Positions 54,729 through 64,000 of a stretch of 64,000 bases of DNA are shown piece after piece (the stretch's first letter is position 1; every line of letters starts with the position of its first letter). Source of the stretch: Dryocosmus kuriphilus (Eukaryota; Arthropoda; Insecta; Hymenoptera; Cynipidae); NCBI GenBank assembly GCA_038277395.1, contig CM076191.1, positions 29,584,583 through 29,648,582 on the forward strand. Reading direction: 5' to 3'. A model generated the notes under the pieces. The model was not told where the DNA came from. It was given only the letters and a program-made list of their open reading frames with translations, and made no database searches. The translations under genes and the position numbers were made by a program.

Positions 54729-56056
54729 CTGTAGACTCGTGATTGTTTTTTACAGGAAATTCCGTTTTGTACGACATGCGGGATGCGCTTTTGTTTGTTC
54801 ATAGGCCCTTCCATTTTGCTAATTAAATTTCAAAACCTAATTAACCTATCGTGGTTGCCTCGCGTGGTCGCAACAAAAACAAGAGAAATATATATGTCAA
54901 CTGTGTAGCACAGGGTGGAACATGTGAGAAAAAGAATTCACTTCAAAAGAATTTTGGACTAAAAAACTTCTTAATAAATTCGAAACTCTGGAAAGTAGTA
55001 TAGCAGTGTACATCCGGCTGCACCACGACAAGCTTCGCGCTGCCGCCAACAGACGGCGCTACTACTCCCTCAGTGGCGTGTGTCCATGCTAAGTATCGAC
55101 AGTCGGTATTACCCTCGGTCGGTAAGGTAAGGTTTCTGGATCCATTAGAAACATGTCAGTTTGTTACCATCAGTCGGTAAGGCAGGAATCTGTGGAAGTT
55201 TGTTACCACCAGGCGGTAAGGTAGGGTTTCTGGATCCATTATAAACATGGCAGCTTGTTACCATCAGTCGGTAAGTCAGAAATCTGTGGCAGTTTGTTAC
55301 CATCAGTCGGTAGGGCAGGAATCTGTTACGTGTGAAATACGCTATTTAACGTTAGTCGATAAGGAAGGGTTCTGTTCCAGACTATATACCTCGAGATTTG
55401 ACGTGGTTCATGTCCGTGCTAAGCTTATTTCATTACGCAATAGCTAGAGACACGAAATCACCACCCTTACCCCTTCTCTCTCACCCATAAGCAAGTAGAA
55501 ATGCAGTCAAGGTTATGTAATGGAATTTACGCCTCTCTCCTACGCATACTGTAGGTGACGTATTATGGGGATTCCCGAGAACTCGACAAGTTTCGACAAG
55601 CATCGACAAGTTTCAGTATGTAATTTTTTCGACATGAAGGTAAATAGTTAATAAAATACTTACCTGTAAAGTTTCTATCCATCGCAGTGTGTGAAATCCA
55701 TCGTTGTTGTTATTGTTGTTGTTGTCGTTTGAAGGAACGAAGCGGAAAATGTACAACTTATCCATAAATTAAAACTAAGTAAATTAAGGTGATGCAAAGC
55801 GGAAAAACGTTAACAGTATCCCATCGATGTTTCAACATAGAAATTCAGCCCGTCGATATGCTTAAAATCCATCGTTGAAATTTGTGCAAAGCGGAAAGAA
55901 ACGCATTTTCTCTCTTATCCATAAATTAAGGTAAAAAACGTCAGACTCACTTTTCTTATCTATAACCTAAAATTAAGTAATAAGTACACACAGGCAGTTT
56001 ATCTGTGAATGTTATAATTTATTATTCACACCAAGCTTCCTCAATACAAAGCTCTT

Positions 56057-56374
56057 TCATTCAACATAATCAAATTCAAAAAGATTGTATTTTCCACCAA
56101 AGTAGCAGAAAGAGAGTTTCTTAGCCTGGACCGCTACTTCCATCTTCTCAAACGTATCCATATAGGCTGGATCCTCAAAAATCTTATTTATTCTGCTCGG
56201 CAGGTAGACTGCGATCTCATTCTCCAACTCGACCACGAATTTTGTACCATATTTCGTTTGAAGTTTGATGATTTTGGTAACAGCATACTTCTTCTTCACT
56301 ATCAGGTCTGATAATGATTTCACTAGTAAGAACCCTTCCAAACGGCCAACTTTGTTAATAGCACTGAGATCCAT
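56057..56374 (-). CDS. Small conserved-looking protein, divergent from polB
   Basis: 105 codons with ATG at 56374. It contains YAVTKIIKLQTKYGTKFVVE, VYLPSRINKIF and KKLSFCYFGGKYNLFEFDYV. The beta-rich pattern 'T.YG.K.VVEL....VYLP.R' and C-terminal 'GGKYNLFEF' remind me of small proteins found repeatedly in insect genomes, possibly OB-fold nucleic-acid-binding; this is memory and inference, not shown. It is intact and head-to-head with polB, about 815 bp apart. Confidence 0.6.
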   Translation of the reverse strand: MDLSAINKVGRLEGFLLVKSLSDLIVKKKYAVTKIIKLQTKYGTKFVVELENEIAVYLPSRINKIFEDPAYMDTFEKMEVAVQAKKLSFCYFGGKYNLFEFDYVE

Positions 56375-56479
56375 CTTCTTCTCTGGGTAATTAATTGTGA
56401 GAAGACGTTACACTCTGTATGTTCAATGACAGACTGAATCCTCTGCAACTCGATGCTGCTTTTATAGACTAGTACCCCC

Positions 56480-56800
56480 AATCTACCTACATTCGAGAAT
56501 GTTCTAGAAGCTCGACGTGTTTCGACAAGGTTCGACAAGATAACGCAATATGATGCAACGATTTTTCGCGCCAGAATATTCTAGAATCAACAAGATGATG
56601 CAGGTTTCGACAAGTTTCAACACGTTTAAACAAGATGATGCACGTTTCGACAAGTTTCGACAAGTCACGCAAGATGATGCAATGTTGCGCAATATGATGC
56701 AACGATTTTTCCCGCCAGAATGTTCTAGAAGGTTGGATTGCACAACGTTGCGCAAGATGATGCAATGTTGCGCAATATGGTGCAACGATTTTTCCCGCAT
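56480..56800 (+). repeat. GATGCAACGATTTTTC/TTCTAGAA repeat block
   Basis: 'aatatgatgcaacgatttttc' occurs at 56547, 56693 and (as 'aatatggtgcaacg...') 56773, each followed by c/gcgcca-gaat-ttctagaa in the first two. 'tttcgacaagtttcgacaag' words lie between. Frames on both strands here are by-products of the repeats. Confidence 0.85.
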
Positions 56801-57005
56801 TTAAAGATAAAGTGAAAAGTGCATAACTGCAGTTTCTTATGGACCAGAAGTGCAGTTTGTATTATGGACTTTACTAGTATTATGAACTTTGAAAGGAAGA
56901 ATAGTGAGCAGTGAAATAAGGATATTGCATTTAAAGACAAAGTGAAAAGTGCATAACTGCAGTTTCTTATGGACTGTTGAAAGAAACCAGAAGTGCAGTT
57001 TGTGT
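56798..57005 (+). repeat. Direct duplication upstream of polB
   Basis: 'gcatttaaaga-aaagtgaaaagtgcataactgcagtttcttatggac' occurs at 56798 and 56929, and 'accagaagtgcagtttgt' at 56841 and 56988. The unit is about 130 bp. It lies in the presumed promoter/leader of polB. Confidence 0.85.
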
Positions 57006-57188
57006 TATAGCCTTTTATATATATTTAGTGACTTTAAAGACATTATTGATAGTGACTTTACTATTAAGAAAATCTCCAGTGCAGTTCTTTTTTGACCGAT
57101 ATTTTTTTATCTGTGAATAAAAAACTGCGTCAAAATAATACTCGACGAGTGTGTAAAGCTTGTTCCGGATATAGATGATGCGTTAAGC

Positions 57189-59537
57189 TTGATGGAATCA
57201 TCTGGATGCAAACCCCTCAACAAAGTGAAGAAATGGAAAAGAGAGTGCTCACTTTGTCTGAAGATAGTTAGAAGGGAACTGAGAAGAAAAACACCACCGA
57301 AGACTTTAGGCGAAAAACAAAAATACCTAAGTATAATTGAGAAGCTCGGGTGCTTGGAGGTACGCTTCGATGTTTTAGATAAGAAGAGGGGAGGAGGAGT
57401 AGGAGGAGGAAAATCTGATGACATCGATAGTCGTGTCAAATGGCTAGATGTCGACAAAGCGTTCAATGCTCGCATTAAAACGTGTGTAGTGGCAAATGTA
57501 GTAAACAAGGACGTTCTTGCTTTCTTAGACGATGCGCAACGTCTACTTATTTCACATTTGAGCAAGGACATACGACACCATAAATCACTAATGATAAACA
57601 CTGTGCTTCTTGCCTATTATACAAAAATTGGCAAAGATAAACCCGACGACAAGAACTTTAAATCAAAGAACGTGGCCTTATATTATACGACTAAATTAAA
57701 GTTATGGTTTGAAACCTATGTCCGGTACCCGGTCCTCAAAGAAATGGAGGAATTTGAGGAGAAAGACTCTGGGTGGACCCTTCACTCAATAATAAAACTT
57801 TCCATCAACATCAACAAGTTGAATCCCATGAAGGCAGGTTCATACGTTGATCTTCCATTATCAATCAAGAGGAAAGAAGCATGCGTGAAGATACAAAATG
57901 AATATCAAAACGAGTGCTTCAAGTGGAAAATACTCTCAGCCTTACATCCACCTGACTCGGATAATAGTGCTACACGCGTGTCCAAATATCAGCAATACAA
58001 GGATGAGCTGGATTTTTCCGACATCAGTTTTCCAGTTGCGCTCAAAGATGTGAAAAAATTCGAGGAGAAGAACCAAATCTCTGTGAATGTCTACGGCCTT
58101 ATTAAGAAGAGTGAAAATAAATTCACAGTGGTGCCTCTTCACCTCACCTCACAAAAAAGAGACACGCACGTAAATATTCTTCGTGTGGAGGAAGATTATG
58201 TTTGTGTGGATGGTGAAGAAAAAGAAAAAGAAGAAGAAGGACCAAGAACCTTCAACTTTCACTACGTATGGATTAAGGATTTATCCCGATTAGTTTCTAA
58301 TCAACTGTCAAAAAATCACAGAAAAAAGCTCATTTGTGACCGGTGCTTGCACTACTTTATCAAAGCGGAAAAACTGGAAGCATACACTGAAGATTGTGTA
58401 AAACTAAATGACTGCAGAGTGGTGCTTCCAGAATCCGGGAGGAACATTGTTGAGTTTAAGAACTTTAAGAACCGAGAGCGAGCTCCTTTCATCATATACG
58501 CGGATTGTGAGTCCCTTTTAATACCCGTAAATGATGATGAAAGAGCAGAAATAACCTCGAATACTGAGGTCTTTGAAAGACATGAGGTCTTCAATATTGG
58601 CTACATGTTAAAGTGCAGTTATGATGAAACACTGTCCTTTTACGAGTCATGCCCAGACGATGTGGAGCCGGCAAAGTGGTTTGCTGAGCAGTTGCACAAA
58701 ATTGCCCAGAAATGTGACAAGATTTTGGCATCTCCAGCACCAATGGAAAAAATAACTTTTGAGCAGCAGGAAGCCTTTATAGATGCCAAAACTTGTCACA
58801 TTTGCCAGAAGGCACTACATCCTCCAATGAAAAAGGTACATGATCATTGTCACTTGACAGGTAAGTACCGTGCTCCTGCGCATGAGCATTGCAACTTGGC
58901 ATATCAGGACTCAAACACCATACCTGTTGTGTTTCATAATCTGAGTGGGTATGACGCTCACTTCATCATTCGTGACATTGCCACACAATTTGAGGGAAGA
59001 GTTAAAGTTCTTGCGCTCAATAAGGAAAAGTACATTTCCTTCACAAAGTACGTTCGGGAAACTCAGATAAAATTTAGATTCATCAATTCATTTAGATTCA
59101 TGGCCTCTTCCCTAGAGAAGTTAGCGTCATATCTCACTGAGTATAAAATTGTCAGTGCAGTGTTTGCTGTTGTTGAGAGGGAGAAAGTTGAGCTTCTCAC
59201 GAGGAAGGGTGTTCTGCCCTATGAATACCTGGACTCGAGGGACAGACTCAATGAAACCGAGCTTCCACCAAAAGAAAAATATTACAGCACACTGAACGAT
59301 TCAGCAATATCGGACGAAGGTTATGCATATGCACAACAGGTATGGTGTGCATTTAACATCAAGACACTCGGCCAGTACGTCAGTCTGTACATGAAAACTG
59401 ACGTCCTACTTTTGGCTGACATTTTCGAAAATTTCCGAGAACAGTATCTCGAGGCTTACGATTTGGATCCAGCACACTACTACACCACTCCTGGCTTGAC
59501 ATGGGATGCCATGCTCAAATATTCAAAGGTAAATTAG
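57189..59537 (+). pseudogene. Protein-primed DNA polymerase B, N-terminal and exonuclease part
   Basis: 782 codons from an ATG at 57189. Residues about 433-441 FIIYADCES carry the Exo I D-x-E pair. About 536-575 is a Cys/His block (CHICQKALHP, HDHCHLTGKYRAPAHEHC) typical of Polinton-type polB. NLSGYDAHFI is Exo II, and YVSLYMKTDVLLLADIF is the Exo III-like Y...D region. The frame ends at 59537 (LKYSKVN, TAG) in the start of the polymerase domain. The exonuclease part looks intact. Such enzymes replicate the element using a terminal protein. Confidence 0.88.
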
Positions 59538-60396
59538 AACTCCTCACCGATATTGGTATGCTGTTGGTGAGTGAGCAAGGCAAAAGGGGTGGAGTAAGTC
59601 AATGCCCCAACCGTTATGCCATTGCCAATAACAAATACATGCCAGCGTTTAACAAAGATGGGGAGATCATCTTCATTGAAATTTAGATGCAAATAACCTG
59701 TACGGTTGGGCAATGGAACAGCCCCTCCCTTACGGTGGATTCGAGTGTGTTACGAATTTGCAAAATTTTGATTTCGACATTCCAGACGATTCACCCCTTG
59801 GCTACATTCTGGAAGTAGATTTGGACTATCCCGCGGAACTTCATGACAAGCACAATGACTTGCCGTTTTGCCCAGAACACTCGAGTCCACCGGGGTCCAG
59901 CCAGGAGAAGCTCCTAACTACCTTCCTACCGAAACGAAAGTACGTTCTCCATTATCGTGCTCTGAAAAATGCACTAGCCCATGGACTGAAACTTGTCAAA
60001 ATTCATAGAGTCTTGAAATTCCATCAATCTACATGGTTGAAAAGTTACATTGATTTTAATACTACATTGAGGACTAACGCTAAAAACGAGTTTGAAAAGA
60101 ATCTCTTCAAACTCATGAATAATGAAGTTTACGGAAAGACAATGGAAAACGTACGAAAATACGTTGATGTGAAACTCGTGACAAAGTGGGAGGGTAGGTA
60201 TGGAGCAGAAGCCCTCATAGCCCGACTAAACTTTCATAGTCGAGCAATCTTCAGTGAAAATCTCGTTGCGATTGAACTGAGAAGAGCTGAAGTTTTGTTT
60301 AACAAGCCGATCTATGCAGGGCTTGCTGTGCTGGATATCTCCAAAATCCTAACATACGACTTTCACTACGACTACATGCATAAAAAAATACGGTGA
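59538..60396 (+). pseudogene. DNA polymerase B, palm region in broken frames
   Basis: 59501-59686 continues polB after a frameshift near 59525 (KLELLTDIGMLLVSEQG, NRYAIANNKYMPAFN). A TAG at 59684 and a further shift lead to 59713-60396: PLGYILEVDLDYPAELHD (first catalytic Asp, motif A), then FEKNLFKLMNNEVYGKTMEN (motif B). At least two lesions. Confidence 0.87.
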
Positions 60397-60983
60397 CAAA
60401 TGCAAACTACTATACACTGACACGGACAGTGTTATTTACGAAGTAAAATGTAATGACATTTACGCCGACATGAAAGACGACATTGACAAATTTGACACCT
60501 CCGACTACCCTCGAGACAATGTTTTCGGAATGCCGCAAGTCAACAAAAAAGTTTTAGGCCTCATGAAGGATGAGTGTTGTGGTAAAAATTATCACTGAGT
60601 TTGTTGGCTTGCGGAGTAAAATGTACAGCATCCGTGTAAACGGCGAAGACTTTATCAAAAAAGCCAAATGCGTAAAAGCAGGCATTGTACGCAAAACAAT
60701 CACATTCGACGACTACACGGAATGCTTGAGAAATTTGTCAGTCCAAAGCAGAACCCAGTATGTCATCAGATCAAGACTACACAATGTCGAGACGATTAAA
60801 CAATCAAAAATTGCACTGAGTCCTCATGATGATAAGCGATGCTTACTCACCAACACCACAGACACACTTTCGTGGGGACACTACCGACTAAACAATGCAA
60901 TGGACGTTGACGCTACTGACGACGATGACGATATACACACAGACAATGTTTATGACCTTTTGGACATGCTTGTTAAAAATTAG
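60397..60983 (+). pseudogene. DNA polymerase B, motif C and C-terminus
   Basis: After TGA at 60394 the frame shifts; YTDTDSVIYEV (motif C, both aspartates) is readable at 60413-60445. A further break precedes 60570-60983, which gives MYSIRVNGEDFIKKAKCVKA and a C-terminus rich in Asp. Catalytic residues survive, but the frame is broken at least four times over the gene. Confidence 0.85.
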
Positions 60984-61000
60984 TTACTGCAGTCATATCA

Positions 61001-61360
61001 TCATAACTGCACTTTGACATCGCCTTTGTAAATAGCTACTTTCTTGTAAATATGTTGTTATTATTACTATTATTATTATTATGGCCCCCACCTCCTCCCA
61101 CAGGTACTCATGACCTGGTACTTCGCTACCAAACACGGTCGCGAACGCAGCAAGTGCTTAGTAGATTCATTTGTGTCAGATGCGGTTTCAAAAATTATTC
61201 TGCTTCCGCATTCGTCAAATAATTAAAATAATCCTGCTCTGGACCATGAAGCGTCGCAGCTTTTGCTCAGGCGTAAAGTGATGCCTGAAGTATGAGGTGT
61301 TTTTTCTGAATTGAGGAAATTTACAAATGTCTCAAACAGACGCCCGAAGAACCATTGCTC

Positions 61361-61401
<41 letters not shown>

Positions 61402-61550
61402 GAACAATGCTCCCTTACAGGCAACATTATCCGAGACATTTGTCCTCAATTCTTTTTTAATGTTATAAATTTCCAGCGATATTGCTTATCCCAGGTGCCA
61501 AGGGGGCAAAAGAACTCCCCAAAGAGAGAGATAGCGAGAGAAAGAAAGTC
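61001..61550. other. Non-coding spacer with poly-T hairpin
   Basis: Contains a TTA microsatellite (61056-61082) and a foldback 61307-61452: TGAATTGAGG...CAAATGTCTC on the left and GAGACATTTGTCCTCAATTC on the right, with a 34-base T run (61364-61398) in the loop. No gene. Confidence 0.7.
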
Positions 61551-61559
61551 ACAGACATA

Positions 61560-61880
61560 CCTGGGAATGGAAACCAGAGCATTCGTCAAGATTTTTTAAA
61601 CCAGCATCTGAAACAAACGGCTCAATTAATATATTAATATTTCGAGCGGTGGACAACACACACAACTTCACAAACGTACACGGACATACACGACACGATA
61701 GCGAACATAATGATAAAAATAATAACAAGTTATAACAAAAACAAATAAAAGTCACAAGACATGATAATAAAACTAAATAAAACTCTGTCAAAAAATTTTT
61801 TTTAAAAATATTAAAAATGCATAACGTGGGGTTGTCAACATTTGAAGTGTACGTGGGATAGCCTTTTTTACAGAAGACGA
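61560..61880 (-). other. 3' UTR of the R4-type element
   Basis: About 320 bp below the stop codon on the minus strand with T-rich and 'ttttatt' words, and no ORF. The exact 3' end could not be set. Confidence 0.4.
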
Positions 61881-62800
61881 TTAGCCGCTATCGTTGGTAA
61901 CGCCCATAAAACTCCGGACGATGCGGCAGGTGTTAAGCAATATCGCCTTCTGTATAAGATGTAAAAATTTCCCAGCTCCCAGGTCTTCCAAGTACTGGAT
62001 GCATCTCACGTGAACGTTTCCTGTGGAGGAGATTACTACCGGGTGAAGGGTGACCTTCTTCACCCTCCACACGGCCATGATCTCCTGCCGCAACTCCGCA
62101 TACTTCTGGATCTTCTCAGTGTATCGAAGTTGGATATTGTGGTTTAAGGGAACACTAATGTCAATAATTCTGATATGTTGCTCATGTTTGTTCCACCAGA
62201 GGACGTCTGGGCGATTACGCCTGACCAGGTGGTCTGTCAGGATAGTCCTGTCCCAGTGGAGGAGATGATGTTCGTTCTCTAGTACTCTTACAGGGGAGTA
62301 TTTATAATAAGGCTTACGTTCCTCTAGCAAACCAAGATTTAGAGCAATCTGTTGGTGGATAATTCCTGCAGCATCATTGTGTCTGCGGGTATATTCTTGC
62401 GAGGCAAGCATCGTACAGCCATCAATGATGTGCTCGATTGTCTCATTTGGATTACCACAGAGGCGGCATTTATCAATGACCGCCTTAAAATTGAGGACAT
62501 GCTTTTGGTAGTTCCTCGTGTTCATTACTCCATCTTGGATAGCAATAACGAACCCCTCTGTTTCCGGAAAGAGTTCTCCCCGCTTTAGCCAGAGGTTTGA
62601 AGCATTAGTATCTACGCATGGAAGATCTAGTATTTGAGGGTGCTTTCCATGCAGTCGCTTACCACGCCATTGAGCATTAAGTTGTTCAACAGTTAGGTGT
62701 CCGATGTTTTGGTAATCAGCAACTGCAAGCTTAAGAGGGGTGTACAGGTCTACTCTACAGATGTAGTCGTAGAGCGGGATATTCGTCCTGTTGAGGAAGT
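61881..62800 (-). pseudogene. R4-type C-terminal CCHC and restriction-like endonuclease
   Basis: Continues the RT frame after one stop. From the ATG at 62525: CRLCGNPNETIEHIIDGC is the CCHC motif (C20, C23, H32, C37). RRNRPDVLWWNK then HIRIIDISVP holds the R-P-D...D residues of the PD-(D/E)xK fold (RPD 105-107, D122). The end is GVTNDSG at 61881. The nuclease residues look intact; this enzyme class nicks target DNA for target-primed reverse transcription. Confidence 0.87.
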
Positions 62801-62801
62801 A

Positions 62802-63920
62802 TTAGCGTAGCTGTGTAACCTGTGAGTCACAAAGCCGTCGAACGTCCAAAACCCCTCTACCCCCAAGCTTGCGCGGTAGGACTATTCTCTCCACAGCCGT
62901 CCTCTCGTGATGCATCCGATGCTCAGACATTTTCACGCGGATGATTCGGTTTAAAGCCTCAAGATCTATTTCAGACCACAATAATAACCCAAAGAAGTAT
63001 GTTAGGAGAGGGATAGCAAAGGTGTTAATTGCTTTGGCGATGTTCTTAGCAGTGAGACCGGTAGACATGATCGAGCTCAGTCGTCTCGAAAAGGAAGTCT
63101 TAAGTGCCTTTTTCATTGCAGACAGGAGTGGTCCTCTTGCCTGCAATATACCGAGATACCTATACGACTCTCCAACAATCATCGTCTGTATTAGATCATG
63201 ATCATCCGCCTCCAGTGGTGTGATCATCTCTCCACGGAATAAATGCAGTTTCCTGCATTTATCCAGGCCCAGATTCATCCTGATGTCGCTGGAAAACTGC
63301 AGTAGGATGTTGAGAGAGTCTTGCAGCTTGGACTCTGAGCCAGCATAAATCTTAAGGTCATCCATATAAAGGAGGTGAGTGAGCTGAGATTCAGACACTC
63401 CCGCCATAATATTGAACCCATAGGACGTGGTGTTAAGTGTCCTGCTTAAAGGGTTTAAGGCTAAACAGAACCATAATGAACTGAAACAGTCACCTTGAAA
63501 GATACCTCGTTTAATTGACAAGGACTGAGTGTCCCTCGCGGCTTCACGACTAAAACACCTGATTTTCGTGCACCAGGTGCTCATTGCGTGATCCAGAAGT
63601 TGAATCACACGTGGACAGATCTTATATATCCTTAGGACCTCAAGCAAATAGTCATGGGGCACCGAGGGAAAAGCCTGTTTATAGTCAATGTAGGCCATGT
63701 GCAAATTACGTTGGTGGTGCTTCGCATGCAACACGGCCACAGTGTCAATTGTAACCAAGTTCTTGCAACCACGGGAGCCTCGACAGCAACCCTTTTGTTC
63801 TTGTGTGAGGACGTTGTTCTCCTCGCAATGTTTATAGATGCCTTCGGATATAGTAGCCGTGAGACACTTGTAGAGTGTAGAAAGGCAGGCAATTGGTCGA
63901 TAGTCTTTAGGACTATTAGG
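62802..63920 (-). pseudogene. R4-type reverse transcriptase
   Basis: The frame is open from about 63920: PKDYRPIACLSTLYKC and LTQEQKGCCRGSRGCKNLV precede AYIDYKQAFPSVPHD (first catalytic Asp), GIFQGDCFSSLWFCLALNPL (usually QGDxLSPL, partly altered), and the catalytic YMDDLKIYA (residues 131-139 counted from 63758). The thumb has RMNLGLDKCRKL and SYRYLGI. It ends at a TAA at about 62800, beyond which the same frame continues. Confidence 0.88.
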
Positions 63921-64000
63921 ATCTGGTTTTTTTTTGTATCATATACGTGACTCCCTCTGTCATGAAAGAAGGCATAAGTTCTGAATTGTCTAGAATGGCC

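Larger units (their letters stand above)
51124..54760 (-). mobile_element. Second BEL/Pao retrotransposon relic
   Basis: Minus-strand order: gag (54728-53696), protease (53613-53230), RT (53122 to about 52430), Pao region (52427-51885), RNase H tail (51699-51403) and the start of the integrase region (51315-51124). It is truncated at 51124 against the inverted-repeat unit and has no LTR that I can pair. It differs from the BEL at 5320-8690 in sequence, so it is a separate lineage. Confidence 0.88.
54996..61000 (+). mobile_element. Maverick/Polinton-like element relic with polB
   Basis: Starts near AGTAGTATAGC (54996) followed by 'cggtaaggyagg' repeats (55110-55380) like those at 45600-45900, then a small minus-strand ORF (56057-56374), a repeat-rich divergent promoter region, and a broken protein-primed family B DNA polymerase (57189-60983). 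Integrase, ATPase, protease and capsid genes of a complete Polinton are not seen. The right terminus was not found. Confidence 0.72.
61560..64000 (-). mobile_element. R4/Dong-type non-LTR retrotransposon, cut by window end
   Basis: Minus-strand pol: RT (from beyond 63950 to about 62800) followed by a C-terminal CCHC motif and a restriction-like endonuclease (62525-61881). The order RT then endonuclease is that of R2/R4-type LINEs; the CCHC sequence and RHN...IH segment fit R4/Dong best. Two lesions: a frameshift in an A run near 63930 and one in-frame TAA near 62800. The 5' end lies outside the window. Confidence 0.85.

Noticed and set aside
45488..55450. The two AGTAGTATAGC regions as LTRs of the BEL element between them
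   Set aside because: They are direct repeats, but the BEL is truncated at 51124 and the left repeat continues into a palindrome unrelated to BEL; no primer site fits.
56487..56804. His/Ile/Leu-rich ORFs on both strands
   Set aside because: They are produced by the GATGCAACG/TTCGACAAG repeats upstream of polB.

Overview
The window looks like AT-rich arthropod (probably insect) nuclear DNA. It has short spliced exons with GT/AG borders, at least five retrotransposon lineages, several DNA transposon types, microsatellites and one 500-base assembly gap (11111-11610). Nothing suggests a bacterial or phage origin. The species cannot be fixed from the sequence.

Two host genes can be supported. The first (4140-11110, plus strand) is three phase-compatible exons of a protein I do not recognise, cut off by the gap. 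The second (19953-44238, plus strand) is a monoamine-oxidase-like flavoprotein gene in six exons. Exons 1-5 lie within 1.25 kb. Exon 6 is 22.5 kb further on, across an intron packed with nested transposons. It has a frameshift, lacks the covalent-flavin cysteine and lacks the usual C-terminus, so it is probably a pseudogene.

Most of the rest is a record of transposition. 330-2850 is a degraded non-LTR retrotransposon. 4460-10545 holds Helentron-like (HINE/DINE-1-type) repeats and a BEL/Pao fragment. 12206-19810 is a DNA transposon with CACGGTG ends that received a second copy of the first LINE, which in turn received a three-armed foldback element; a HINE sits in its right terminal repeat. 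Inside the amine oxidase intron a RNase H-bearing LINE (21737-26384) sits in a small MITE. A Transib (RAG1-like) element (about 26446-42530) is split by a degraded Ty3/Gypsy element (about 27040-39385), and that element carries a solo LTR, two further inserted repeats and a nested hairpin. 42890-44781 adds a hAT-like and a pogo-like MITE.

45488-61000 is dominated by two related Maverick/Polinton-like units. One keeps a broken protein-primed DNA polymerase B and a divergent small ORF (55000-60983). The other is reduced to giant inverted repeats (45488-51140). A second BEL/Pao remnant (51124-54760) lies between them. The right end (61881-64000, minus strand) is an R4/Dong-type non-LTR retrotransposon with only two visible lesions.

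No gene here forms a pathway with another. The interest is in the nested insertion chronology, the dated empty sites and the RAG1-like and Polinton-like relics.
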